Source: an uncultured Spirochaetales bacterium
Lineage (GTDB): Bacteria; Spirochaetota; Spirochaetia; Sphaerochaetales; Sphaerochaetaceae
Length of the DNA stretch: 64,000 nucleotides
NCBI GenBank assembly: GCA_949293335.1
Contig: CASFDA010000005.1
Coordinates: 124,001 to 188,000, forward strand
Direction: 5' to 3'
Shown: positions 24,878-33,641 of the stretch, in pieces
Layout: the number at the start of each line of letters is the position of its first letter
Position numbering within the stretch: position 1 is the stretch's first letter
Made by a program: the position numbers and the translations under genes
The notes under the pieces: model-generated
What the model was told of the DNA's origin: nothing
Databases searched by the model: none
Seen by the model: only the letters and a program-made list of their open reading frames with translations

Positions 24878-25566
24878 CATTCCCTCCATGCCCAGATGAA
24901 TGTCTTCGTACTCTTTACAAGTCCGAGCTTTTCCTGAAGTGCCATCGAAGCCTTATTCGGTCTGTATACATTGCAAAATGGGACATGTCCGGAAGAAAGC
25001 GCCTTGCTGATCAGGAATTTCTCCATCCTCATTCCATATCCATTATGTCTGAAAGAGGGTATGACATGGAGCATTCCCATCGCCCCCTCAATATGAAAAC
25101 CACCAAAAGCCATCAATTCCCCAGAATCTGAGAACAGGCCATATATTCTCTGTTCATCTATCGCCCTGTCCGTATACTCATCGCTCTCTGTTCCCCTGTA
25201 ATTGAGAGAGACAATTTTCTTGTATTCTTGTGAAAGCAGTCTTATCCCGTCTTCAGAGGAAGTGACTTCCTCCTTCAGATAGGAAAAGAGATAACACTCT
25301 TCTTTGTCGAGCAAATAACCATTTTCTTTATAGAAAGACCTGTCGCTATCGTCGATGACCAACACCCCGTGACGAGGAATCGCATTATACAGTTCTTTCC
25401 TGTCAAGGCCGTCAGTTGAGACATAGTGTGTTCCACTCTCATGCCTCACGATCAGTGAATGCGGGGATGAGTAGATGATCTTTCCACTCCCCGTTTTCAG
25501 ATAATCGAGGATATCGGCATGGTTCTCTGGTTCGTTTTCTATGAATTTCGGGAGCTTGTGACACAT
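24877..25566 (-). CDS. GNAT family N-acetyltransferase
   Basis: 229 residues. The C-terminal half is a GNAT domain: strand GELMAFGGFH, the acetyl-CoA loop VIPSFRHNGYGMRME (Q/RxxGxG/A type), and NVYRPNKASMALQEKLGLV. The N-terminal half is a divergent alpha/beta region, as in the FR47-like group. Substrate unknown. First gene of GNAT - SMUG - ispE. It has no ribosome site; TAGACT at 25574-25579 ends 7 bases before the ATG, so its mRNA is probably leaderless. Confidence 0.85.
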   Translation of the reverse strand: MCHKLPKFIENEPENHADILDYLKTGSGKIIYSSPHSLIVRHESGTHYVSTDGLDRKELYNAIPRHGVLVIDDSDRSFYKENGYLLDKEECYLFSYLKEEVTSSEDGIRLLSQEYKKIVSLNYRGTESDEYTDRAIDEQRIYGLFSDSGELMAFGGFHIEGAMGMLHVIPSFRHNGYGMRMEKFLISKALSSGHVPFCNVYRPNKASMALQEKLGLVKSTKTFIWAWRE

Positions 25567-25573
25567 GAGAGTG

Positions 25574-25579
25574 AGTCTA
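25574..25579 (-). promoter_or_regulatory. -10 hexamer of the GNAT-SMUG-ispE operon, leaderless
   Basis: TAGACT on the minus strand, 7 bases before the start codon. A weak -35 (TTTCCA) lies 17 bases upstream. No Shine-Dalgarno is present. Confidence 0.5.
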
Positions 25580-25652
25580 CACCGAATTAGATTCTCTGGA
25601 AACGTCCAAGCGATAGACTAAAGGATGAGAAACAAATATCCTTAGACTCCGT

Positions 25653-26417
25653 ATGAAAGAGATCAAGGGAGTAATCTTCGACAAGGACGGGACACTTTTC
25701 CCATCAGCTGAATTCTGGGGACCTATCATCGAGAGGGAAGCCAGGATGAGTCTCTCATCCTTCAAGCTCAAGAAAAAGGATGAGGATGAACTTGTCAAGA
25801 AGATAGGGATAGTCGTAGGGGCAGACGGAGAAGGAAATACTTACAAGAACGGATTTCTATTCCGTCATGACGGTTTTTTTGTCGTCAATGTCCTCAAAAT
25901 GGTATATCTCTGCATCCGTTACCGGCTCAGTCCTTTCAAGGTAAAGGCTATCATGGTAGGTCTTTCCCATGTTCTCGGAGAGAGCGTCGATGACGAGTTT
26001 GACCGACTTGATTTCACTGCAGTAAGAACAATTTTCTCCCGTCTCCATGAAAACGGGGTCAAGATCGGCATAGTCTCAAACGATATGTGCGCATCGTGCA
26101 AGAACTTCCTTGTCCACACTGGTCTTGACCAGTATGTTTCCTTCATAAGAGGGAAGGACAGCGAGACAAAGAGGAAACCTTCGCCCATGGCAATCAATGA
26201 GTTTGCCACAAAGTTCGGACTCACATCCGATGAGATAGCAATAGTCGGAGATACAAAAGCAGACATGGATTTTGCACGAAAAGGCAGTGTCGGGTATACC
26301 GTTGCCATACTCACTGGCTGCGGAGATGAGAAGATGCTGAGAAGGCTTTCAGACAAGGTTTACCCAACTATTGACTGCCTGCTTGAAGATGAAGTCCTAT
26401 TCAACAAGAGAAGTTGA
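25653..26417 (+). CDS. HAD superfamily hydrolase (phosphoglycolate phosphatase-like)
   Basis: 254 residues. HAD motifs: DKDGT (I, nucleophile Asp near residue 11), GIVSND (II), Lys in RKPSP (III) and VGDTKADM (IV). A helical cap lies between motifs I and II, so substrate is likely a small phosphate ester. There is no clear ribosome site; TATCCT lies 10 bases before the ATG, so leader is very short or absent. The 3' end overlaps convergent cysK by 21 bases. Confidence 0.88.
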   Translation: MKEIKGVIFDKDGTLFPSAEFWGPIIEREARMSLSSFKLKKKDEDELVKKIGIVVGADGEGNTYKNGFLFRHDGFFVVNVLKMVYLCIRYRLSPFKVKAIMVGLSHVLGESVDDEFDRLDFTAVRTIFSRLHENGVKIGIVSNDMCASCKNFLVHTGLDQYVSFIRGKDSETKRKPSPMAINEFATKFGLTSDEIAIVGDTKADMDFARKGSVGYTVAILTGCGDEKMLRRLSDKVYPTIDCLLEDEVLFNKRS

Positions 26418-27287
26418 CATATAACGTTCAAGTCCGTCCGGGAGGATCGCAAGAACTTTCTTTCCCTTGTTTTCATCTGCAATTCGCACTGCTGCAAGGA
26501 CACTGGCACCCGAGCTGATTCCAGCAAGAATACCGCTTTGCACCAGTTTCTTTGCACATGCGATCGCATCATCAGATTTCACCCTGACAACATCACTGAT
26601 GACGCTCATATCCAGAATTGAAGGAATGAAATTGGCACCTATTCCCTGAATCTTGTGCCCTGCAGCATATCCTTTTGTAATGAGAGGACTCTCTTCAGGC
26701 TCCACCCCGATCATCTTCACATCCGGCCTATGTTCTTTCATGTATTTCCCGATTCCGCTTATCGTTCCGCCAGATCCGATACCTGCCACAATGAATGACA
26801 CATCTCCAATATCCCTGAGGATCTCAGGACCTGTCGTCTCATAATGTGCCCTCACATTGTCAGGATTCGAGAACTGATCGATGATGATATGCCCGGGCTT
26901 TTCATTGCGGATCCGTTCAGCCTCCTCATTTGCCCCTGCCATACCTTTTTCCTTTGGCGTGAGGACAAGTTCGGCTCCAAGTGCCTTCACAAGTTTCTTC
27001 CTTTCGTCGGACATGCTCTCAGGCATCACGACAACAGAAGAAAGGCCAAGAAGAGGAGCAATCGCACTGACAGCAATCCCCGTATTTCCGCTGGTAGCTA
27101 TCACAACAGAATCTCCTGTCTTTACCTCCTTTCTCTCGAGCGCGCCTTTGAGCATATAATATGCAGCCCTGTCCTTTATTGATGAAAAAGGATTCCGACT
27201 TTCAATCTTTCCATAGACCAGAGAGGAAGGAAAGAGTTTGACTATCGGGGTGTTACCGATCATTTCCAATGGATTCATATACAACAT
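26397..27287 (-). CDS. cysK: cysteine synthase (O-acetylserine sulfhydrylase)
   Basis: 296 residues, fold-type II PLP enzyme: PLP lysine in SSIKDRAA, phosphate loop TSGNTG, GIGSGGTISGIG and ISSGASVLAA. It makes cysteine from O-acetylserine and sulfide. Slightly short but complete. No serine acetyltransferase lies next to it. TAGAAT lies 6 bases before the ATG and no ribosome site is seen, again pointing to a leaderless start. Confidence 0.93.
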   Translation of the reverse strand: MLYMNPLEMIGNTPIVKLFPSSLVYGKIESRNPFSSIKDRAAYYMLKGALERKEVKTGDSVVIATSGNTGIAVSAIAPLLGLSSVVVMPESMSDERKKLVKALGAELVLTPKEKGMAGANEEAERIRNEKPGHIIIDQFSNPDNVRAHYETTGPEILRDIGDVSFIVAGIGSGGTISGIGKYMKEHRPDVKMIGVEPEESPLITKGYAAGHKIQGIGANFIPSILDMSVISDVVRVKSDDAIACAKKLVQSGILAGISSGASVLAAVRIADENKGKKVLAILPDGLERYMSTSLVE

Positions 27288-27331
27288 GACTGAATTCTAA
27301 TTCTTTGCATCAATTGATAAAAGCGTTTTGT

Positions 27332-27362
27332 TATTGACAGTTCCTAAGCATATTGTCAATAT
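27332..27362 (+). promoter_or_regulatory. leaderless promoter and inverted repeat of the first acyl-CoA ligase gene
   Basis: TTGACA (27334-27339), 17 bases, CAATAT (27357-27362), then 7 bases to the ATG at 27370. The inverted repeat TATTGACA (27332-27339) / TGTCAATA (27354-27361) exactly covers the -35 and -10, so a repressor bound here would block the promoter. Confidence 0.65.
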
Positions 27363-27369
27363 TAAAGCC

Positions 27370-29085
27370 ATGGAAGAAAAGTGGAAAAATCTAGATGAAT
27401 ACAGAGGACGGATATTCACAGGAGAATGGCCGAGCGTAGCTGAGCTTTTCCAGATCTCCGTCGAGAAGTTCCCGGAAAGGATCTGTTTCTCCGTATTTGA
27501 TCCTGAAAGAAAGACAATAAACTATAAAGAAGCATGGGAAAAAGTTCTCAAAATTGCTTCATATCTTCAGGAAAATGGGGTAAAGAAGGGTGATAAAGTA
27601 GCCCTGAACGGAAAGAACAGCCCTGAATGGGCACTTGCATACTTCGGAATACTTGCATCTGGAGCAGTCGTTGTTCCTTTTGACAACCAGATGAAGATAA
27701 ACAGGATGATGACCCTTGGAGAGTTTGCCGGTGCGAAGTTCGTCATCGCAGATTTCGATGTACTTGAGAAGCTGAATGCTAATTCAAATGAATGGTTTTC
27801 ATCTCTTGCAGGGCTCCTGATGCTCAAGGGAAAAGATGCAAAGTACACAAAAGTGACAGAGGTGAATCCAAAGAACGTACTCTCAGCTCCTGTAAAGTGC
27901 ACAGAGAATGATCTTGCAGCAATCCTCTTCACAAGCGGTACGACTGGAAATGAAAAGGGAGCGATGCTCAGCCACAGATGCCTTGTCTCCAATGTCTATC
28001 AGGCTGCATCATTCATCCCATATCTAAATGAAAATGATATATTCTATGCGCTTTTGCCTCTCCATCACTCATACTGCTGTACTGCGGTTCTTCTCGAGTC
28101 TGTGATGCACGGTGCAGAGTGTCTGTTCGGACACGGCATTGTCGTCTCGAGGATGATCAACGACCTGAAGATGGGGCATGTCACAGTTTTCATGGGAATC
28201 CCACTCCTCTACAACAAGGTCATTGCGGGAATCATGGCGAATGTGAAGAAGAAAGGCGCTCTGACATATGCGATGGTCAAGAGCCTCATGGCAATCAATG
28301 GATTCTTCAAGAGACATTTCGGGAAGGCCCCGCTCAGAGGATTCTTCAATAAGAAGATCCTTTCCCAGCTTGGCCTTGAGAACAACCGGATACTAATCTG
28401 TGGCGCTGGCCCGCTTGCTCCGAAAGTATTCAAGGATTATCAGGAACTCGGACTGGACTTCCTGCAGGGTTATGGCCTTACAGAAACAAGTCCGATCCTC
28501 ACGCTCAATCCCCCTGAGCATTTCAAGATTGACTCTGTCGGAAAGGTTCTTCCTTTCATTGACATGATCATCGCTGACAAGGACAGCGAGGGAAACGGCG
28601 AAATAAGGGTCAAGGGACCAAATATCTGTCTCGGATATTACAACGACGAAGAGAACACAAAGGCACTCTTCGACGAGAACGGATACCTCCGTACGGGGGA
28701 TCTCGGATATCTTGATGACGAGAACTACTGCTATCTGAGAGGAAGGGCAAAGAACATAATCGTCACAGAAGGCGGAAAGAATGTCTTCCCTGAAGAGATA
28801 GAAGATATGTTCCAGACATACCAGCAGATCGACCAGATCCTCATCAGAGGATACCAGGAGAAGAAGGACGTTCCATGCGAGGCTATCGAAGCCGTCATCT
28901 ATCCTTCCCCGGATTATTACAAAGACAAGAAGAGGGAAGAAGCAGAGGATGAGATAAGGAATATCGTCAAGGAAGTCAACAGATCACTGGTGGGCTACAA
29001 GAAGATCGAGAAGATCACATTTGTGACGGAAGCAATGGAGATGACTACTACAAAGAAGATCAAGAGAGCGACCGTCCAGAAGTGA
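27370..29085 (+). CDS. AMP-dependent acyl-CoA ligase (long-chain fatty acid type), copy 1
   Basis: 571 residues from the ATG at 27370; the frame is open to 27328 but without a promoter or ribosome site there. ANL-family motifs: LFTSGTTGNEKGA (P-loop), GYGLTETSP, YLRTGDLG and the C-terminal lysine region TTTKKIKR. It activates a fatty acid with ATP and CoA, probably for lipid turnover or reuse of exogenous fatty acids. Copy 2 follows 104 bases downstream and is closely similar through the whole length, a tandem duplication. Each has its own leaderless promoter and a terminator lies between. Confidence 0.9.
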   Translation: MEEKWKNLDEYRGRIFTGEWPSVAELFQISVEKFPERICFSVFDPERKTINYKEAWEKVLKIASYLQENGVKKGDKVALNGKNSPEWALAYFGILASGAVVVPFDNQMKINRMMTLGEFAGAKFVIADFDVLEKLNANSNEWFSSLAGLLMLKGKDAKYTKVTEVNPKNVLSAPVKCTENDLAAILFTSGTTGNEKGAMLSHRCLVSNVYQAASFIPYLNENDIFYALLPLHHSYCCTAVLLESVMHGAECLFGHGIVVSRMINDLKMGHVTVFMGIPLLYNKVIAGIMANVKKKGALTYAMVKSLMAINGFFKRHFGKAPLRGFFNKKILSQLGLENNRILICGAGPLAPKVFKDYQELGLDFLQGYGLTETSPILTLNPPEHFKIDSVGKVLPFIDMIIADKDSEGNGEIRVKGPNICLGYYNDEENTKALFDENGYLRTGDLGYLDDENYCYLRGRAKNIIVTEGGKNVFPEEIEDMFQTYQQIDQILIRGYQEKKDVPCEAIEAVIYPSPDYYKDKKREEAEDEIRNIVKEVNRSLVGYKKIEKITFVTEAMEMTTTKKIKRATVQK

Positions 29086-29111
29086 CTCTAGATAATTCCA
29101 AAGGAGAAGAT

Positions 29112-29153
29112 ACCCTACCTGGAAGACGGGAATCCTTCAGGTAGGGTTTTATT
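29112..29153 (+). terminator. rho-independent terminator after acyl-CoA ligase copy 1
   Basis: ACCCTACCTG (29112-29121) pairs perfectly with CAGGTAGGGT (29138-29147), extended inside by AAG/CTT after a bulged G. It is followed by TTTTATTT. Confidence 0.85.
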
Positions 29154-29182
29154 TGACCTAGATACTATAAAACAAACATAAT
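29153..29182 (+). promoter_or_regulatory. leaderless promoter of acyl-CoA ligase copy 2
   Basis: TTGACC (29153-29158), 18 bases, CATAAT (29177-29182), then 7 bases to the ATG at 29190. No Shine-Dalgarno. Confidence 0.65.
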
Positions 29183-29189
29183 CATTCCT

Positions 29190-30911
29190 ATGACTATTGA
29201 AACATGGAAAGAATTGGATAATTACCGTCCGCGCATCGTGAAGGGCAACTGGCCTACTATCCCCGAACTATTTCTCATGGCACTTGAGAAGAACGAGAAT
29301 GGCATAGCCATTTCCCAGCTTGACGGAAATGGAAAGAAGCGTTCATTCACATATAGAGAGACATATGACCAGATAAGAGTCCTATCGTCATATCTTCACA
29401 AAATAGGAATAAGGAAGGGAGACAAGGTTGCAGTCAACGGTAAGAACAGCCCAGAATGGGTGCTTGCATACTTTTCAATTGTTTTCCTGGGTGCGATCGT
29501 AGTTCCGATTGACAATCTCATGAAGGTTGAGAAAATGAGCAAGCTCTCTGAATTCGCTTCTGTCTCGTTCGTATTTGCAGATGGCGATGTCATAGAGAAG
29601 ATGAAGACAAGGACAAGCGAATTCTGCTCTTCCCTGAAAGGGATCATCTCTCTGACAAAAGGAAGTGATGAGAGTTACATCTGGGACGTGAAGACAGAAG
29701 TTCTGGATCTTCCTCTTGATGTGAAGGAAGAGGATGATGCGGCAATCCTCTTTACAAGCGGAACAACAGGAAACGAAAAGGGAGCGGTACTCACCCACGG
29801 CAATTTCACATCAAACTCATATCAGACATCCTCACTGATGGAATATCTGCATCAGAAAGAAGAGGTATTCTACGCGATCTTGCCGATACACCACTGCTAT
29901 TGCTTCACAGCAGTCTTCCTTGTTTCCATCCAGCTTGCATCTGAAACGCTTTTCGGTCGCTCAATGATAATGTCAAAGATGGTTGAGGATCTGAAAGTCG
30001 GCAAGGCTACAGTCCTGATGGCCATTCCCCTTCTCTACAACAAGATCATAGCAGGAGTGATGAAGAAGATGAGGGCTCAGGGAAGTCTGAAATACCTCGT
30101 CGTGAGATCCATGATGTTCATAAACGGAACCTGCAAATCCCTTCTGAATAAAGCTCCTCTGAGGCATTTCTTCAATGATAATGTGCTGACAAATCTTGGT
30201 TTTGAGAACCTGAAGGTACTGATCTGTGGCGCAGGCCCTCTCTCTCCTACTGTATTCAGGCATTATCAGGGACTCGGACTGAACTTCCTCCAGGGCTATG
30301 GCCTTACAGAGACAAGCCCAGTGCTATGCTTCAATCCGGCTGATCACTTCAAGGTAAAGTCGGTTGGCAAGGTACTTCCTTTCATCGACATGATAATAGC
30401 TGAAAAAGGCAGGGATGGTGTCGGAGAGATAAGGGTCAAGGGACCAAATGTGACGAAGGGGTATTTCAACGACGAGAAGAATACAGCGCTCCTTTTTGAC
30501 GAGAATGGATACCTGAGGACAGGTGACCTTGGAAAACTCGACAGGGAAAACTACTGCTACCTGATGGGCAGAGTGAAGAACATCATCGTCACGGAAGGAG
30601 GCAAGAACGTATACCCGGAAGAAATCGAAGAGAAGTTCCAGCTCTTTGACGAGATCGAACAGATAGCAATCCGTGGCTATAGAGAGAGCAAGGACGTTCC
30701 GAGCGAGGCGATAGAGGCCCTTATCTATCCATCAGAAAGCTATATCAATGACAGTGGAAAAAGTCTGGACGAAGTTAAGACGATGATTCTTGAGCATGTC
30801 AGGGAAGTCAACAAAGAATTCGAGACATACAAGAAGATTACGAAAGTGACATTCCTCTCACAGCCTATGGAGATGACAACTACAAAGAAGATCAAGAGAA
30901 ATACACTCTGA
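29190..30911 (+). CDS. AMP-dependent acyl-CoA ligase (long-chain fatty acid type), copy 2
   Basis: 573 residues. Same motifs as copy 1 (LFTSGTTGNEKGA, GYGLTETSP, YLRTGDLG, TTTKKIKR) and co-linear with it from WKELDNYRPRIVKGNWPT onward. Likely differs in acyl-chain preference; the region around residues 200-330 diverges most. The stop lies 25 bases before the deaminase gene. Confidence 0.9.
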   Translation: MTIETWKELDNYRPRIVKGNWPTIPELFLMALEKNENGIAISQLDGNGKKRSFTYRETYDQIRVLSSYLHKIGIRKGDKVAVNGKNSPEWVLAYFSIVFLGAIVVPIDNLMKVEKMSKLSEFASVSFVFADGDVIEKMKTRTSEFCSSLKGIISLTKGSDESYIWDVKTEVLDLPLDVKEEDDAAILFTSGTTGNEKGAVLTHGNFTSNSYQTSSLMEYLHQKEEVFYAILPIHHCYCFTAVFLVSIQLASETLFGRSMIMSKMVEDLKVGKATVLMAIPLLYNKIIAGVMKKMRAQGSLKYLVVRSMMFINGTCKSLLNKAPLRHFFNDNVLTNLGFENLKVLICGAGPLSPTVFRHYQGLGLNFLQGYGLTETSPVLCFNPADHFKVKSVGKVLPFIDMIIAEKGRDGVGEIRVKGPNVTKGYFNDEKNTALLFDENGYLRTGDLGKLDRENYCYLMGRVKNIIVTEGGKNVYPEEIEEKFQLFDEIEQIAIRGYRESKDVPSEAIEALIYPSESYINDSGKSLDEVKTMILEHVREVNKEFETYKKITKVTFLSQPMEMTTTKKIKRNTL

Positions 30912-30919
30912 TGTTTCTC

Positions 30920-30928
30920 TGCTATAAT
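30920..30928 (+). promoter_or_regulatory. extended -10 promoter of the amidohydrolase gene, leaderless
   Basis: TGCTATAAT, a perfect extended -10 with consensus hexamer 30923-30928, followed by 8 bases and the ATG at 30937. No -35 and no Shine-Dalgarno. Confidence 0.65.
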
Positions 30929-30936
30929 CCTCTTCT

Positions 30937-32220
30937 ATGAGAACACTGATCGAAAACGCCTTGCTGGTCCCTATGACCGGCAAGAAAGATGCAAAAAGAG
31001 GATCCATACTCATAGAAGATGGAAAGATAGCCAGGATAGGAACATTTGAACTAGATTCTGCTGCCGACAAGGTGATCGACGGCAGTGAGAAAATAGCACT
31101 CCCTGGACTCATAAATGCACACACCCACCTTTCGATGGGCCTTATGAGGAACTATAAGGACTCGAGTCCGAATCTTCAGCAATGGCTCAGCGAGATCTTT
31201 CCTATCGAAGACAAACTCCGGGGAGAGGATATCTACCAGGCGTCAAGGCTGGGACTTGTAGAGTTGATAAAATCAGGCTGTACATTCTTTTCGGACATGT
31301 ATTTCCAGAGTGAGAACACAGCGCGGGCTGTCAAGGAAGCGAAGATGCGCGGGGCATTGGGGCTCACGCTGTTCGGAGATGGGAAAGAGACAAGAAGGCG
31401 CTTTAGGGAACTTCTTCCACCGATAATGGATGAAATCGGGTCATACGAAAAGCTGAGGCTGGACATCGCACCACATGCAATCTACACGTGCACAGCAGAG
31501 ACATACACACTGGCAAAAGAAAAGGCAAATGAACTCGGCGTCATTCTGAATACACACCTTTCAGAGACAAGAAAAGAAGTTGAGGATGCTCTCTACTCTT
31601 ACGGGAAAACTCCTCTTGATTACCTGGAGAGTCTCGGAATACTTGATGAGAACACCCTTCTTGCACATGCTGTGCACCTTACAGATGAAGAGATGGAACT
31701 TGCTCATGAGAGAGGACTATCTATTGTGCATAACCCCTCGAGCAATGCAAAGCTGGCATCCGGTACTCTGGACGTTCCTCATGCAATTGAAAAAGGGATA
31801 AATGTATCGCTGGGAACGGATGGCGCATCCTCCAACAACAACCTCAACATGATGGAAGAAATGCACGTGAGTGCACTCATCCAGACCAGTCACAACCTCA
31901 CACCGATGAAACTTTCTCCATATGAGATCCTGCAAATGGCCACTGTCAACGGAGCAAAGGCACTCCACCTGGAGGAAAAAATAGGAACACTTGAAGAAGG
32001 AAAGGACGCGGATATCATCCTCATCAGGACAGACAGGGCGAACATGACACCTCTGAATGATGTCTATAGCGCACTGATATACAGCACATCGTCAGAGGAT
32101 GTTGACACAGTGTTCTCCCAGGGAGAAATCCTCATGGAGAACAGGGTTCTCCAGACACTCGACGAGTCTGAGATAATCCATAAAGTCAGAGAGTGCTGGG
32201 AAGATATTCTTTCCAGATAA
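30937..32220 (+). CDS. mtaD: 5-methylthioadenosine/S-adenosylhomocysteine deaminase (MtaD/SsnA-type amidohydrolase)
   Basis: 427 residues of the metal-dependent amidohydrolase superfamily. Metal ligands: NAHTHL (HxH, near residue 60), His in NTHLSET, His in AHAVHL and the Asp in LGTDGASSNN. The sequence context fits the TrzN/MtaD group that deaminates 5-methylthioadenosine and S-adenosylhomocysteine. With mtnA (43768-44835) this suggests a methylthioadenosine salvage route through methylthioinosine. Another aminohydrolase substrate (guanine or a related purine) is possible. It is followed after 18 bases by the aldo/keto reductase gene. Confidence 0.82.
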   Translation: MRTLIENALLVPMTGKKDAKRGSILIEDGKIARIGTFELDSAADKVIDGSEKIALPGLINAHTHLSMGLMRNYKDSSPNLQQWLSEIFPIEDKLRGEDIYQASRLGLVELIKSGCTFFSDMYFQSENTARAVKEAKMRGALGLTLFGDGKETRRRFRELLPPIMDEIGSYEKLRLDIAPHAIYTCTAETYTLAKEKANELGVILNTHLSETRKEVEDALYSYGKTPLDYLESLGILDENTLLAHAVHLTDEEMELAHERGLSIVHNPSSNAKLASGTLDVPHAIEKGINVSLGTDGASSNNNLNMMEEMHVSALIQTSHNLTPMKLSPYEILQMATVNGAKALHLEEKIGTLEEGKDADIILIRTDRANMTPLNDVYSALIYSTSSEDVDTVFSQGEILMENRVLQTLDESEIIHKVRECWEDILSR

Positions 32221-32238
32221 CATGAGAAGGAGGATATC

Positions 32239-33387
32239 ATGCGGTACAGGAAACTTGGAAACACAGGATTGCTTGTCAGCGAGATCGGCCTTGGCGCTGA
32301 ATGGCTCGAAAGGCATAACACGGAAGAGGTGCAGAAGATCATAAGACATGCAGAGGAAAAGGGGATCAATATCCTTGACTGCTGGATGTCCGAACCAAAC
32401 GTGCGATCCAATATCGGAGCTGCCATTGAAGGAAGAAGGGACAAATGGATCATACAGGGACATATAGGATCGACGTGGCAGAACGGGCAATATGTTAAAT
32501 CCAGGGATCTGACGAAGGTGGAAAATGCATTCAGAGATCTGCTTGAACGAATGAAAACAGACTACATAGACCTCGGGATGATCCATTTTGTAGATGAAGT
32601 CGAAGAGTTCCAGAAGATCTCTACCAACGAATTCTACGACTATGTCGCAAAACTCAGAGAGGATGGCGTGATCAGGCATATCGGTATGAGTACACACAAC
32701 CCCAAAGTCGCACGTCTTGCAATCGAGAGCGGAAAAGTCGAGATGATAATGTTCAGCATCAATCCGGCTTTCGACATGCTTCCTTCAACCGAAGACCTAA
32801 ATCAGTATTTCCTCGAGTCTTCCTATGATCCGTGCCTCGGAGGAATAAACAGGGAACGGGCAGAACTCTACAGTCTTGCAGAGGAGAAAGGAATAGGAAT
32901 CACCGTGATGAAAGGCTATGCGGGAGGAAGGCTCTTTGATGCATCCACATCACCTTTCAAAGTTGCGCTCACCCCGGTAGAATGCATCCACTATGCCCTC
33001 ACCCGCCCCGCAGTTGCATCGATTCTGGTCGGCTACGACTCGACTGAACATGTCGACGAGGCTGTGCATTACGAGGAAGCGAGCGATGAGGAAAAAGATT
33101 ATGCGACAGTGCTTGCAAATGCGCCGAAGAACGCTTACTCCGGTGCATGCACATACTGCGGACACTGTGCTCCATGTCCGTCTGGAATAGACATCGCAAT
33201 GGTGAACAAGCTGCTCGATCTTGCGCTTATGCAGAGAGAAGTCCCTTCTTCACTGAAGGAACATTACAAGAGCCTCAGCAAAAACGGCAAGGACTGCATC
33301 AAGTGCGGCGGATGTGAAAAGCGATGCCCGTTCGGAGTCAAAGTCGAGACTAGAATGGAGGAAGCAGAGGCTGTTTTTGCAAAATAA
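32239..33387 (+). CDS. aldo/keto reductase with C-terminal 4Fe-4S ferredoxin domain
   Basis: 382 residues. The N-terminal 280 form an AKR barrel (KLGNTGLLVSEIGLGAEW). The C-terminus has two cysteine clusters, CTYCGHCAPCPSGID and CIKCGGCEKRCPFGV, each able to hold a 4Fe-4S cluster. Of the AKR tetrad, Asp47 and the His in GMIHFVD are present, but the usual Tyr after Asp47 is not seen and Gln73 stands where Lys is expected. The family is common in anaerobes, with mostly unknown substrates. The start has AAGGAGG 8 bases upstream. Last gene before a strong terminator. Confidence 0.85.
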   Translation: MRYRKLGNTGLLVSEIGLGAEWLERHNTEEVQKIIRHAEEKGINILDCWMSEPNVRSNIGAAIEGRRDKWIIQGHIGSTWQNGQYVKSRDLTKVENAFRDLLERMKTDYIDLGMIHFVDEVEEFQKISTNEFYDYVAKLREDGVIRHIGMSTHNPKVARLAIESGKVEMIMFSINPAFDMLPSTEDLNQYFLESSYDPCLGGINRERAELYSLAEEKGIGITVMKGYAGGRLFDASTSPFKVALTPVECIHYALTRPAVASILVGYDSTEHVDEAVHYEEASDEEKDYATVLANAPKNAYSGACTYCGHCAPCPSGIDIAMVNKLLDLALMQREVPSSLKEHYKSLSKNGKDCIKCGGCEKRCPFGVKVETRMEEAEAVFAK

Positions 33388-33410
33388 TACAAAGTTTGCT
33401 GCATAAAAAT

Positions 33411-33450
33411 ACGATCTGGAATGAAAAATTTTTCCAGATCGTTCTTTTTT
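33411..33450 (+). terminator. rho-independent terminator after the aldo/keto reductase
   Basis: ACGATCTGGAA (33411-33421) pairs with TTCCAGATCGT (33432-33442), an 11-base perfect stem with a 10-base loop, followed by TCTTTTTT. Confidence 0.9.
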
Positions 33451-33641
33451 CTATATAAGTTATATTAATTCTTTCAGTTATATATAATTCTCTATATATT
33501 TTAGAGTCTTTAGGAGATCTATATTTAAAATTTTTCGCATAAATATTCAAAATATTTTAAAAATTTATGCAAATTGTATTGCATAAGTGATGGGTAAATG
33601 TGTATAAATATTCACATCTTCACAAGGTAGGAGTCAAAAGA
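33451..33641. promoter_or_regulatory. AT-rich control region of the amino-acid importer operon
   Basis: About 190 bases, very AT-rich. It contains an inverted repeat GCATAAAT (33537-33544) / ATTTATGC (33563-33570) and a further GCATAA at 33581-33586. TATAAATA-like stretches could serve as -10. No reading frame of note. The regulator that would bind is not known. Confidence 0.4.
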
